A stretch of 62,681 bases of DNA from Clostridia bacterium (GTDB lineage: Bacteria; Bacillota; Clostridia; Christensenellales; CAG-138). The DNA is taken from the NCBI GenBank assembly GCA_017407205.1, contig JAFQXA010000007.1, positions 1 to 62,681 of the forward strand, written 5' to 3'. Positions 31,765 through 40,226 of the stretch are shown piece after piece. Both the position numbers and the translations under genes were made by a program. The notes under the pieces were generated by a model. That model saw only the letters and a list, made by a program, of their open reading frames with translations, did not search any database and was not told where the DNA came from. Position 1 is the first letter of the stretch. Every line of letters starts with the position of its first letter.

Positions 31765-33841
31765 GGCGTCTTCTCCTTTCTCGTTTTAAAAAGTGTGAGT
31801 TCCAAGTTGTTTTACCGATGAATTTATCAAACAGCGAAAGCAGTGCAGGCAGGAAGAAGAGTACCATGCACATTGATAGGAGGGCACCTCTTCCCAAAAG
31901 TGTACCGAGCTGGCTGATTACACCGTTTGCCGAAACAAGACCTATAAGGAAGCCTGCAAACGTGAGTATAAGCCCTGATACGAGTATCGACGGAAGTGTT
32001 TCCGAAATCGTCATAACACAGGCTGTTACGGGGAATGCACGCTTGCGGTTTTGCAGGTAGTGGTCGGTAAAAAGTATTGCATAGTCAACAGTTGCACCAA
32101 GCTGTACCGTGTTGATGACAAGGTAGCCTATGTAGCAAACTATGTCACCGTAAAAATACGGCACAGAAAGGTTTATCCAGATACCCGACTCAATTGTGAG
32201 TATGAGCAGTATCGGAAGTGACAATGACTTGAATGTAATCACAAGTATTATGCCTATAGCAACTATTGCAAGCATATTGATAACCGAATTGTCTTCGGTG
32301 ATGATATCCTTCATATCATAGACATTTACGCTTTCACCGCAGGTCAAAGCCTCGCCGGGGTAGTACTTGTCCGCAATTGCACGTATCTTTTCAACGAGCG
32401 AGAATGCCTCGGTGCCCTCGGTCGGAATATCGGCATAAAGAATTATGCGGCTGTAATCGTCAGAATACAAAAGCGAAAGGGTTTCCTTGTCAAGATAATC
32501 TGTTGGTATTTCAATGCCTGCCATTGTGGCATATGAAACAACGGAGGCTACCTCATTAACGGATTGAAGCTCACGGGAGAGTCTGTCCTCCTTTGCAGGG
32601 TTACCGCGCGGAACGAGTATTACAATGGGGGAAGCCTGTCCGAAGATCGATGATACGGGGATGGAAGTGTTTTCGTCAATCTGGTATACAGCATTATCAC
32701 TGCTCATGCCTGTACCATATGAAAAGTTGATTTTAGATTTTGCGATAAAGCAGGGGATAATAAGTGCAAGCACGAGTAAGAAAGCACCTATTCTTATCTT
32801 GGTTGCCATAACGCCAACCTTGCGGAAAGACGGCATGAACGGTTTGTGCTTTGTCTTTTCAAAAAGGGGAAGAAAAGCAAGCGTGAGCGCAGGCAGGAAT
32901 ACCATGCAGGACAAAAGACTCAATACAATGCCTTTTGCAAGGGCAAGTCCCATATCGATGCCGATTTTAAAGCGCATGAAGCAGAGAGCAATGAAACCAA
33001 AGAATGTAGTAAGCGCACTTGCGGAAACCGCAGGGAACGACTCTTTGATTGCGTGACGCATTGCTTCCTCGGGATTTTCGATTGTTTTCCTGTGCTTTGC
33101 AAAGCTGTGAATCAGGAAAATCGCGTAGTCAAGCGAAACAGCCAACTGTAATATCGGAGCTACCGATGAGGTTATGTATGACAAGCTTCCGAGGAAAATG
33201 TTTGTGCCCATATTGATGAATACGGATGCACCGATGCCGAGAAGTATTATGACAGGTTCTAAATACGAGGTCGTAGCAAATATGAGTATTATAAGTACGA
33301 TGGGGATTAAGAATGCGATTATCAAAACTGCCTCCGTGGCGGCTGCATTCTGCGAAGCTGCGCTGTTTGCGGCTTCACCCGTGACTAAGTTGGGGTCACC
33401 GACAAGCTCCTGCAATGCGGCTATTGCTTCAACCTCTTTGCCCGTCTCTATTACAACGGACATTGCTGCAAAATTGTCTTTATAATATTGCTCAACTACT
33501 GCCTGGTCGAGGGTTTCAAGAGGCTCTGTGATCTTTGCATTATCATCAAGCCATGTGACTTTTACAACGCCTTCGGTATTTGCGATAAGGTCTTTATATA
33601 CCAAGGCTTCCTGCACCGTGACATTGGGCACAATTACACGCGCGTTATCAATAGCCCCCGTGAATTCCTCATTCATTGTATTGAGCGCAATGGTAGAGGG
33701 CGCTTCGCCGGGGAGATATGCCAAAAGATTGTAGACGATCGGAACCTGCGTCTGCACAATGAGTGATACCACCGAGAGCACCGCAAATATTATGATTATG
33801 GCTTTTTTATGTTTTGTTACAAACCTTGCAAAAAAGTCCAT
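31748..33841 (-). CDS. MMPL/RND family transporter
   Basis: A 697-aa RND-superfamily transporter of the MMPL type. The layout is TM1 (KKAIIIIFAVLSVVSLIVQT), a large extracytoplasmic loop (about residues 40-165), five helices, a second loop (about 370-500), and five more helices. Conserved sterol-sensing/MMPL features include VSLDYAIFLIHSF (about residue 235) and, in the second half, LGATVDYAILFTDHYLQNRK (about 585), each with the proton-relay Asp-Tyr. The C-terminus is short and very basic. The family exports lipids or similar substrates using the proton gradient. The ATG at 33841 follows TGAGGA. Confidence 0.9.
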   Translation of the reverse strand: MDFFARFVTKHKKAIIIIFAVLSVVSLIVQTQVPIVYNLLAYLPGEAPSTIALNTMNEEFTGAIDNARVIVPNVTVQEALVYKDLIANTEGVVKVTWLDDNAKITEPLETLDQAVVEQYYKDNFAAMSVVIETGKEVEAIAALQELVGDPNLVTGEAANSAASQNAAATEAVLIIAFLIPIVLIILIFATTSYLEPVIILLGIGASVFINMGTNIFLGSLSYITSSVAPILQLAVSLDYAIFLIHSFAKHRKTIENPEEAMRHAIKESFPAVSASALTTFFGFIALCFMRFKIGIDMGLALAKGIVLSLLSCMVFLPALTLAFLPLFEKTKHKPFMPSFRKVGVMATKIRIGAFLLVLALIIPCFIAKSKINFSYGTGMSSDNAVYQIDENTSIPVSSIFGQASPIVILVPRGNPAKEDRLSRELQSVNEVASVVSYATMAGIEIPTDYLDKETLSLLYSDDYSRIILYADIPTEGTEAFSLVEKIRAIADKYYPGEALTCGESVNVYDMKDIITEDNSVINMLAIVAIGIILVITFKSLSLPILLILTIESGIWINLSVPYFYGDIVCYIGYLVINTVQLGATVDYAILFTDHYLQNRKRAFPVTACVMTISETLPSILVSGLILTFAGFLIGLVSANGVISQLGTLLGRGALLSMCMVLFFLPALLSLFDKFIGKTTWNSHFLKRERRRRREKSN

Positions 33842-34030
33842 TTTATATCCTCAGACACTCAAAATCGAGTGTGCACTTTCAAGAAAAGTCAAGCTTTCAT
33901 GTTTATATTATATATTATAACACTTCACATATCAAATATATGTAAAAATGAGATGAATTTCAAGTACAAATACCGTTTTTTACAGTGACTTAAAGTGAAA
34001 AAATTGTGTCATTTTATACCGCCGTCCGCG

Positions 34031-34059
34031 TTGACTCTCTTAAACTGCAAGAGTATAAT
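34031..34059 (+). promoter_or_regulatory. Promoter of the citrate lyase operon
   Basis: TTGACT (34031-34036), 17 bases, TATAAT (34054-34059). The start point would be near 34066, which argues against translation from the ATG at 34073 and for ATG 34109. The rest of 33842-34108 shows no further feature. Confidence 0.8.
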
Positions 34060-34108
34060 ATAATCGTGTCGTATGTGCGATGCAAAAATCTGTACGGACG
34101 GTGAAAAA

Positions 34109-34378
34109 ATGGATATAAAAAAGAGTGCTGTTGCAGGAACGCTTGAGTCAAACGATGTATTCGTTGAAATCGAAGAATCGGATACTTTAAAGATTGAAAT
34201 TGAGTCGATAGTATATGCTCAGTTTGGTGAGGATATCAAAAACACGGTAAAGGATATGCTCGATAAAATGGATGTAAAGGCGGCAAAGGTTTCACTCAAT
34301 GACCATGGTGCACTTGACTGTGTAATCCGAGCACGTCTTGAAACTGCAATAAAGAGAGCAAGTGAGGTGGAAGCATGA
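34109..34378 (+). CDS. citD: Citrate lyase acyl carrier protein (gamma subunit)
   Basis: An 89-aa CitD. It carries the phosphoribosyl-dephospho-CoA prosthetic group through which the acetyl/citryl thioester cycles. The attachment serine is at residue 14 in MDIKKSAVAGTLESND, exactly as in known CitD proteins; this also supports ATG 34109 over the earlier ATG 34073. The remaining sequence (IESIVYAQFGEDIKNTVKDM, ALDCVIRARLETAIKRA) matches the family. The stop overlaps citE (ATGA). First gene of citDEF. Confidence 0.93.
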   Translation: MDIKKSAVAGTLESNDVFVEIEESDTLKIEIESIVYAQFGEDIKNTVKDMLDKMDVKAAKVSLNDHGALDCVIRARLETAIKRASEVEA

Positions 34379-35250
34379 GAAGAAGTATGCTTTTTATGCC
34401 CGGCAATAACGCGGGTATGCTTTTAAACGCTGATTTTTTGGGTGCTGACAGTATTATTCTTGATCTTGAGGATGCTGTTTCAACTGCTGAAAAGGACGCG
34501 GCAAGAATTCTTGTAAGAAATGCGATATCAACGCTTGAATATACAAAGAGCGAGGTTATTGTTCGTATAAATCCGCTTGATTCACCTTTCTATACAAGTG
34601 ACATAAATGAGATAGTGCCTACAAAGCCGTCAATGCTCATGCTCCCCAAGGTAAGTTCAAGGGAAGATGTCCTCGCATATGATGAACTCGTCACAAAGCG
34701 TGAAAAAGAGTGCGGTATGGAAGAAGGAACAATCAAGTTTATTCCGTTGATTGAAACGGCACTCGGCATTGAAAATGCATACGCTATTGCGTCTTCACAC
34801 AGTAGAGTGGTTGCTGTTCTTTTGGGAGCAGAGGATCTTTCTGCTGACCTTGGCTGCAAGCGTACAAAAGAGGGTAACGAGATTGCATACAGCAGAGGCA
34901 GAATTGTTTGCGCTGCAAAGGCTGCAAAGATTGCTTGCTATGACACTCCGTTCACCGATGTAAACGATGACGAAGGCTTGAAAAAGGATGCAGCCTTGGC
35001 AAAATCACTCGGCTTTACGGGCAAAGCATCAATATCACCGAGGCACGTAAACGCGATAAACACAGTATTTTCACCCACAATGGCGGAAATCGAGTATGCA
35101 AGTGAGGTATTGCGTACTATCAAAAAAGCAAAGGCAGAGGGCTTGGGGGTTGTATCACTTAAAGGCAAGATGATAGATGCACCCATAGTTGCAAGAGCAG
35201 AACAGGTATTACAGGCAGCACGCGAGTTGGGGGTGGACATAGATGAGTAA
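34375..35250 (+). CDS. citE: Citrate lyase beta subunit (citryl-ACP lyase)
   Basis: A 291-aa CitE of the HpcH/HpaI aldolase (TIM-barrel) family. It cleaves the citryl thioester to oxaloacetate and acetyl-ACP. Landmarks: RRSMLFMPGNNAGMLLNADF, DSIILDLEDAVSTAEKDAAR (metal-binding region), VRINPLDSPF, LPKVSSREDV, IETALGIENAYAIA and LLGAEDLSADLGCKR. Length is normal. It overlaps citD by 4 bases and citF by 8 bases, showing tight translational coupling. Confidence 0.96.
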   Translation: MRRSMLFMPGNNAGMLLNADFLGADSIILDLEDAVSTAEKDAARILVRNAISTLEYTKSEVIVRINPLDSPFYTSDINEIVPTKPSMLMLPKVSSREDVLAYDELVTKREKECGMEEGTIKFIPLIETALGIENAYAIASSHSRVVAVLLGAEDLSADLGCKRTKEGNEIAYSRGRIVCAAKAAKIACYDTPFTDVNDDEGLKKDAALAKSLGFTGKASISPRHVNAINTVFSPTMAEIEYASEVLRTIKKAKAEGLGVVSLKGKMIDAPIVARAEQVLQAARELGVDIDE

Positions 35251-36643
35251 GGTTTTACGCAGTATTGAAGAAGCTGTAAAGCTTATTGGTGTAAAGAGTG
35301 GAATGACTTTGTCCTTCCATCATCACCTGAGAAACGGTGACTATGTATTAAATGCTGTAATGGCAGAGGTCGCAAAAGCAGGTATTCGCGATATAAAGAT
35401 AAACGCAAGCTCGCTTTTTGATGTTCACGAGCCCTTGCTTGACCACATCAGGAACGGTGTCGTAACAGAGCTTGAAACTGCGTACATGGGTGCAAAAATC
35501 GGTGCAGCCATATCAAGCGGTATTCTTGCAAAGCCCGTAACTTTCCGCACGCACGGAAGCCGAGGCTCCACCATTGCAGATGGCAGTTCTCCCGTTGATG
35601 TTGCATTCATTGCAGCACCTACTTCCGATAAATTCGGCAACTGCACAGGCAAAATAGGCAAGAGTGCCTGCGGTTCATTGGGCTATGCTTTTTCCGATGC
35701 ACAGTATGCAAAGCGTGTTGTTGTAATAACCGATAACCTTGTTGAAACAGAGCTTGAAAATCCGTCAATTAAAGGCGATAGAGTTGACTATGTTGTAGAG
35801 CTTGAAAGCATCGGCAATGTTGCAGGCATAGTTTCAGGTACCACGAGAATAACGAGGGACCCTGTCGGCTTGGTTATGGCTTCATATGCCGCACGCATAA
35901 TTGAAGCTTCCTCACTTTTGAAAGACGGAATGAGCTTTCAGACAGGCGCAGGCGGTGCATCGCTCGCTGCTGCAAAGTATCTCAAGGATATCATGCTTGA
36001 AAAGAAAATCCGCGGAAGCTTCGCACTCGGCGGAATAACAGGATACCTTGTGGATATGCAGAAAGAGGGCTGCTTTGATAAGCTTTATGATGTTCAATGC
36101 TTTGACCTTGATGCAGTCGAGTCAATCCGCACAAATCCCTGCCATGAGGAAATCTCGGCGATACAGTATGCATCACCCGATAATATCGATGCAAAAGTAA
36201 ACAAGCTCGATGTTGTTATACTTGGTGCAACCGAGGTTGATACTGACTTTAATGTAAATGTTCATACCGACTCAAACGGTAAAATAATGGGCGGCAGTGG
36301 CGGACACAGTGATACCGCACAGGGCGCAAAGCTCTCAATGATAGTTGCTCCGCTTCTTCGTTCAAGGCTCTCGATAGTATCGGACAGAGTAACCTGCATA
36401 TCAACACCCGGTGATACCGTTGATGTTCTCGTTACACAGCACGGCATTGCCGTAAACCCGAAGCGAGCAGAACTTAAACAGCGTCTTATTGATGCAAGGC
36501 TTCCGATAGTTGACATACACGAGCTTAAGGATAAGGCACAAAAGCTTGCAGGTATACCTGCTCCGATTCCCGTGGGCGACAAGGTCGTTGCAAATGTTGT
36601 CTACCGCGACGGCAGAATTATCGACACTATTAAGAATATATAG
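35243..36643 (+). CDS. citF: Citrate lyase alpha subunit (citrate CoA-transferase)
   Basis: A 466-aa CitF that exchanges acetyl for citrate on the acyl carrier protein, starting each lyase cycle. Recognisable parts: GVKSGMTLSFHHHLRNGDYV, THGSRGSTIADGSSPVDVAF, GKSACGSLGYAFSDAQYAKR, FQTGAGGASLAAAKYLKD, and GGSGGHSDTAQGAKLSMIVA. Slightly shorter than the roughly 505-520 aa typical of enterobacterial CitF, mainly at the N-terminus. It ends the operon: no citC ligase, citX or citG is adjacent, so the enzymes that make and attach the prosthetic group must be elsewhere. Confidence 0.96.
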   Translation: MSKVLRSIEEAVKLIGVKSGMTLSFHHHLRNGDYVLNAVMAEVAKAGIRDIKINASSLFDVHEPLLDHIRNGVVTELETAYMGAKIGAAISSGILAKPVTFRTHGSRGSTIADGSSPVDVAFIAAPTSDKFGNCTGKIGKSACGSLGYAFSDAQYAKRVVVITDNLVETELENPSIKGDRVDYVVELESIGNVAGIVSGTTRITRDPVGLVMASYAARIIEASSLLKDGMSFQTGAGGASLAAAKYLKDIMLEKKIRGSFALGGITGYLVDMQKEGCFDKLYDVQCFDLDAVESIRTNPCHEEISAIQYASPDNIDAKVNKLDVVILGATEVDTDFNVNVHTDSNGKIMGGSGGHSDTAQGAKLSMIVAPLLRSRLSIVSDRVTCISTPGDTVDVLVTQHGIAVNPKRAELKQRLIDARLPIVDIHELKDKAQKLAGIPAPIPVGDKVVANVVYRDGRIIDTIKNI

Positions 36644-36647
36644 TTTT

Positions 36648-36705
36648 TGCGGGGCGCTGCTCCTGCCCCCCCGGTCGCTTTTGAAAAAGCGACGGAAAAC
36701 AAATT
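36648..36705. repeat. Palindromic intergenic repeat, copy 2 (inverted)
   Basis: The reverse complement of 30077-30128, with GTCGCTTTTGAAAAAGCGAC between GGGGCG-CTGCTCCTGCCC and GGAAAACAAATT. It starts a few bases after the citF stop. Confidence 0.7.
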
Positions 36706-36718
36706 GGGTAATATTAAA

Positions 36719-36751
36719 GCCTCCGTCACGACAAGGTGACGGAGGCTTTTT
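36719..36751 (+). terminator. Terminator of the citrate lyase operon
   Basis: GCCTCCGTCAC (36719-36729), loop GACAAG, GTGACGGAGGC (36736-36746), then TTTTTGTG. A textbook intrinsic terminator. Confidence 0.9.
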
Positions 36752-36844
36752 GTGTGAAATAAGTCATAAAAAAGCAATCATGCCAAAATGGTGACAAATT
36801 TATGCCACAATTAAAATAAATTATAAAAAAATTACAAAAAATCA

Positions 36845-36874
36845 TTGACAAAGAATGTTTTGGTAAAGTACCAT
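36845..36874 (+). promoter_or_regulatory. Possible promoter of the dockerin-like protein gene
   Basis: TTGACA (36845-36850), 18 bases, TACCAT (36869-36874), 35 bases before the ATG. The -35 is perfect and the -10 is weak. Confidence 0.45.
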
Positions 36875-36908
36875 GAGTATAACAAACCAAGAAAGGCTGG
36901 AATGAAAA

Positions 36909-38366
36909 ATGAACGGAAAACTCAAGAAAGTTACTAAAGCATTGGTTGTTTTAATGTCGGCAGTTTTGATATTATCCTGCTTTGGCGTTTTTGCAAAACC
37001 GCAGACTGCAAACGCAGGTCTTTTGGGCGATATCAATGAAGACGGTGTTGTTAATTCGAGAGACTTGAGTATGCTTCAGAAGATAATTATCGGCACATAT
37101 GTAGCACCTGAAACTACACCTACACCCACCCATGCAGTTATAAATACACCCACACCCACATCTTCTGTTACCGCTACACCTATACCGCAAAGGACACCTA
37201 CATACGTAGCTCCGCCTTACTATAATGAGGACCACTTTTATACGATAGAAGAACTTAAAACATGGATAAACAGCAGAGAAAAAAATGACCATGAAAGGCC
37301 TGCTGAATGGATTAAGGCAATAGCAGAGGACGGAGGAATGCTCGTTCCCTATGTAGGCGATTTGTGCTTGCTTGATATTCTTGAAAACGGAATAAGGATC
37401 ACCTTCGGTGCAGAAAACTGGGTTGCAGAAGGAAAGGGGTATTCATACCGCTTCATGTCCAAAGAATTAAGCGGTATCTGCTGGATATATCTCATTGACA
37501 AAGAAGACCAGCAAGCGGCAAAGGAAGATTTTGCAAGCTATCATTTTGGCAAGTATGGTAAGATAAGCGATGAACAAAAAGAAGCTATTAATCAGTACAT
37601 GGAAACATTTGAAGTAAACGGTGTAAGCTATAGCGGCTATCACTATGAAAGCGGCGAAGGCTATCCCGACAGAGAAAGACTGCATTTCATTTACAATGAC
37701 CGCTTTGTAGTGCATTTTGACCTCTTCGATACATCGGAAAAAGATGTTTTTGAGGTTGCAAAAACATTGAGATTTGAAATTGAACCCATCGAGGTAAAGG
37801 AAATAGAGGACCCCATAACCGTGGTTAATCCCACGAAGAGTCCGTCCTACATCAAGTCGTTCAAAACAACGGAAGAGTTTAAAGCATGGATAGAGGACGA
37901 AAATAAGGAATATCCCGAAAGGTCTCAAACGCTCATTGATGAAATAAAGGATGAGGGCGGAATATATGTTCCTACTCTCGACGGTAAAGATGCGGAAATG
38001 TTTAATGTGTATGCATATTTTGGACATGAGAACACTCAAGAAAAACGCGGATACAGTTATTCTATAGACGCATATAAGGATGAGGAATATGGATTCTTTC
38101 CCACCATATCATTTTATGCCATAGAGAATCCGCAGGAAATTGCGGAGGCTTTAGCTCAAAGCACGGAGCAAATAACTTTAAAGAACGGGCAAACGTACAG
38201 CATAATTGAAAATTACAGATACGGCAAGGACATAAATCATTATATATATTTTGTGTTTAATGATAAATATCTTGTAAGGATTTATAACAGTCAGTTAGAT
38301 ATAAAACCTGATTTAATTGAGTTTGCAAAGAAGCTTGACATTGAGTTTTTGCCTGTGGAGCTCTAA
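36909..38366 (+). CDS. Secreted protein with a half dockerin and two copies of a novel domain
   Basis: A 485-aa exported protein. Signal peptide about residues 1-37 (ALVVLMSAVLILSCFGVFA). Then a single dockerin-type calcium loop and helix, GDINEDGVVNSRDLSMLQKI (residues 39-58), where a normal type I dockerin has two. A Thr/Pro linker (PETTPTPTHAVINTPTPTSS) follows. The rest is two related domains: about 112-290 (IEELKTWINSREKNDHERPA, then IAEDGGMLVPYV) and about 318-485 (TEEFKAWIEDENKEYPERSQ, then IKDEGGIYVPTL). Both continue with a GYSYxx core and end YIYFVFNDKYLVRIYN/HFIYNDRFVVHFDL-like strands. I know no family for these domains. The protein may bind a surface cohesin or be a remnant of such a system. 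Confidence 0.75.
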   Translation: MNGKLKKVTKALVVLMSAVLILSCFGVFAKPQTANAGLLGDINEDGVVNSRDLSMLQKIIIGTYVAPETTPTPTHAVINTPTPTSSVTATPIPQRTPTYVAPPYYNEDHFYTIEELKTWINSREKNDHERPAEWIKAIAEDGGMLVPYVGDLCLLDILENGIRITFGAENWVAEGKGYSYRFMSKELSGICWIYLIDKEDQQAAKEDFASYHFGKYGKISDEQKEAINQYMETFEVNGVSYSGYHYESGEGYPDRERLHFIYNDRFVVHFDLFDTSEKDVFEVAKTLRFEIEPIEVKEIEDPITVVNPTKSPSYIKSFKTTEEFKAWIEDENKEYPERSQTLIDEIKDEGGIYVPTLDGKDAEMFNVYAYFGHENTQEKRGYSYSIDAYKDEEYGFFPTISFYAIENPQEIAEALAQSTEQITLKNGQTYSIIENYRYGKDINHYIYFVFNDKYLVRIYNSQLDIKPDLIEFAKKLDIEFLPVEL

Positions 38367-38609
38367 ATGAACTGATAAGTAAGAACGAATATTGAATAAG
38401 TAAAAACAGAATTCAGCAGAAGCGAGTTCTGTTTTTTTACTGTGTTTTTCAGAGAATCAAAAACAAATGACATTATTGTTAACATTTCCCTCGATGACTT
38501 TACTTTGCCAAAAACCTCAGATATATTAGAAAAAGGATTTTGGGGATTTCTATGCTTATTTGGCGAGAATATTCCTTGCAAGCCGTATTCATGTAAAGGT
38601 GGTTTTACA

Positions 38610-39500
38610 TTGGCGAAAGATTTTTTTAAAATCAATGTATCAAAATACGATTCATCAAAGGATTTCTTTGTATACAGACCGGCTTCTTTGGGTAATGCCA
38701 AGAATAATTCGGTAATGTTCATCATGCAGGCATATGTTGAAAAGCTTGCTCACAAGTTCAAAGAAGTTGAAAATTGTCTTGTTTTCTGGCCTGAAGACTT
38801 TGAAATGCCGGATTTTCTTACGCAAAGACACGCTGTTTTTAAATGTAAGTATCCGCGTTTAAGGTACTGTCAGTTCCTTGAAGAAAACGGCATAACCTCC
38901 TATCCCAAAAGAGAAGAGGTTGAGTTTGTTAATGGTGCCATGATTTCCCCGAAAGCAAAGATAGGTGAGGGCAGTGTGATCATGCCCGAAGTCTACATTT
39001 CAGGCGAAACTACGATAGGAAAAAATGCATATATAGGCACGGGAACGAAGATAATGGGCGAGGTCGTAATAGGTGATAACTTTGTGATCCGCGAGAATTG
39101 CGTTATTGGCTCGGATTCCTTAACCACCGACAGGGATGAGAACGGCAAAGTTTTCACAATGCCCCAGCTCGGTAAAGTTGTTATAGGTAATGATGTACGC
39201 GTTTCTTCAAACTGCATTATTGCAAGAGGTGCCATAGATGACACCGTTATTTGTGACGGTGCGAGAATCGGCAATCAGAATGAGATAGGTCACAACAATC
39301 AGATAGGCGAAAAGGCATTTATAGTCACAAATGTTGCACTCATGGGTAGTGTAGTCATAGGTAAAAACTCAATAGTATCGGGCAATTCAATCATAAGAAA
39401 CCATGTCGATGTCAGCGATAACTGCATAGTTGGCATGGGCTCTGTCGTTACGAGGACGGTACCGTCCGACACTATTGTTAAAGGTAATCCGGCAAAGTAA
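38610..39500 (+). CDS. LpxD-like acyltransferase A1
   Basis: A 296-aa left-handed beta-helix (hexapeptide repeat) protein. The N-terminal 110 residues resemble the LpxD uridine-binding domain (HAVFKCKYPRLRYCQFLEEN). The hexapeptide coils follow (ISPKAKIGEGSVIMPEVYIS onwards), ending GMGSVVTRTVPSDTIVKGNP. The LpxD catalytic histidine region is preserved: AIDDTVICDGARIGNQNEIG, then HNNQIGEKAF. LpxD transfers an acyl chain to the amine of a UDP-aminosugar. I chose TTG 38610, preceded by AAAGGTGG, because all four paralogues have this arrangement and then have equal lengths; the longer frame to 38442 has no counterpart in the others. The acyl donor and sugar acceptor are unknown. Confidence 0.8.
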   Translation: MAKDFFKINVSKYDSSKDFFVYRPASLGNAKNNSVMFIMQAYVEKLAHKFKEVENCLVFWPEDFEMPDFLTQRHAVFKCKYPRLRYCQFLEENGITSYPKREEVEFVNGAMISPKAKIGEGSVIMPEVYISGETTIGKNAYIGTGTKIMGEVVIGDNFVIRENCVIGSDSLTTDRDENGKVFTMPQLGKVVIGNDVRVSSNCIIARGAIDDTVICDGARIGNQNEIGHNNQIGEKAFIVTNVALMGSVVIGKNSIVSGNSIIRNHVDVSDNCIVGMGSVVTRTVPSDTIVKGNPAK

Positions 39501-39517
39501 AGAAATGAGGTAATTAT

Positions 39518-40183
39518 ATGAAAGTTTTGGTTTTTGCACCGCATCTTGATGATGAAATATTGGGCTTGGGCGGAACGCTTGCAAAGCACATTGCAAATGG
39601 TAATGAGGTTTATGTTTGCGTCGTAGCAAGAGGCTCAAGAAAGCTTTATTCGGAAGAACTTTTAAAAGAGCGTGACGAGGAAGCACTTGCATGCCATAAG
39701 TTCTTAGGCATAAAAGAAACAATCCTTTTGGGCCTTGAATCCACACATCTTGAAGAGATTAACAGAATTGAATTCAACAGAAAAATTGGCGAAGTAGTAA
39801 ACAGAATTCAGCCTGAGGAAGTATACATTCCCCACTACGGCGATATGCACAAGGACCATAATGTTGTAACAAGTGCAGCCATGGTTGCGTTGCGTCCCAG
39901 GGGCAAGAATATCGTACGCAGAGTATATTGCTACGAAACACCCTCCGAAACAGGTTGGAACATTCCCGGTGTGGTAACGGACTTCCTTCCCAATGTTTAC
40001 AACGATATTACCGACCATCTTGAAACAAAGCTCAAGGCAATGGCGTTTTATAAAACTCAGATGTCACCGTTCCCGAATCCGAGAAGCCTTGAGGCACTTG
40101 AAGCACTCGCAAAATACCGTGGCATGATTTGCGGATGCAAGGCTGCAGAAGCTTTTGCACTCGTAAGAGAGATTAAGTTCTAA
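39518..40183 (+). CDS. PIG-L/LmbE-family N-acetylglucosamine deacetylase
   Basis: A 221-aa zinc-dependent deacetylase of the PIG-L/LmbE/MshB family, which removes the acetyl group from GlcNAc-containing substrates. The zinc motif VFAPHLDDEILGLGG (residues 4-18) is the family's (A/P)H(P/L)DDE signature, and the second metal site appears as GDMHKDHN (about 108-115). The C-terminal part (KLKAMAFYKTQMSPFPN, then CKAAEAFALVREI) matches bacillithiol-type BshB proteins. ATG 39518 follows TGAGGT. It lies 17 bases after acyltransferase A1 and 43 before B1. Deacetylation next to an N-acyltransferase suggests replacement of an acetyl group by another acyl group on a sugar amine. Confidence 0.9.
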   Translation: MKVLVFAPHLDDEILGLGGTLAKHIANGNEVYVCVVARGSRKLYSEELLKERDEEALACHKFLGIKETILLGLESTHLEEINRIEFNRKIGEVVNRIQPEEVYIPHYGDMHKDHNVVTSAAMVALRPRGKNIVRRVYCYETPSETGWNIPGVVTDFLPNVYNDITDHLETKLKAMAFYKTQMSPFPNPRSLEALEALAKYRGMICGCKAAEAFALVREIKF

Positions 40184-40226
40184 AAACATTTATCCACACA
40201 AAATTCCTGACAAAGGTGGTATTATT

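Noticed and set aside
34073..34108. ATG 34073 as citD start
   Set aside because: It is only about 7 bases after the expected transcription start, and Ser14 numbering fits ATG 34109.
38442..38609. N-terminal extension of acyltransferase A1
   Set aside because: The other three paralogues start at the equivalent TTG after AAAGGTGG, giving equal lengths.
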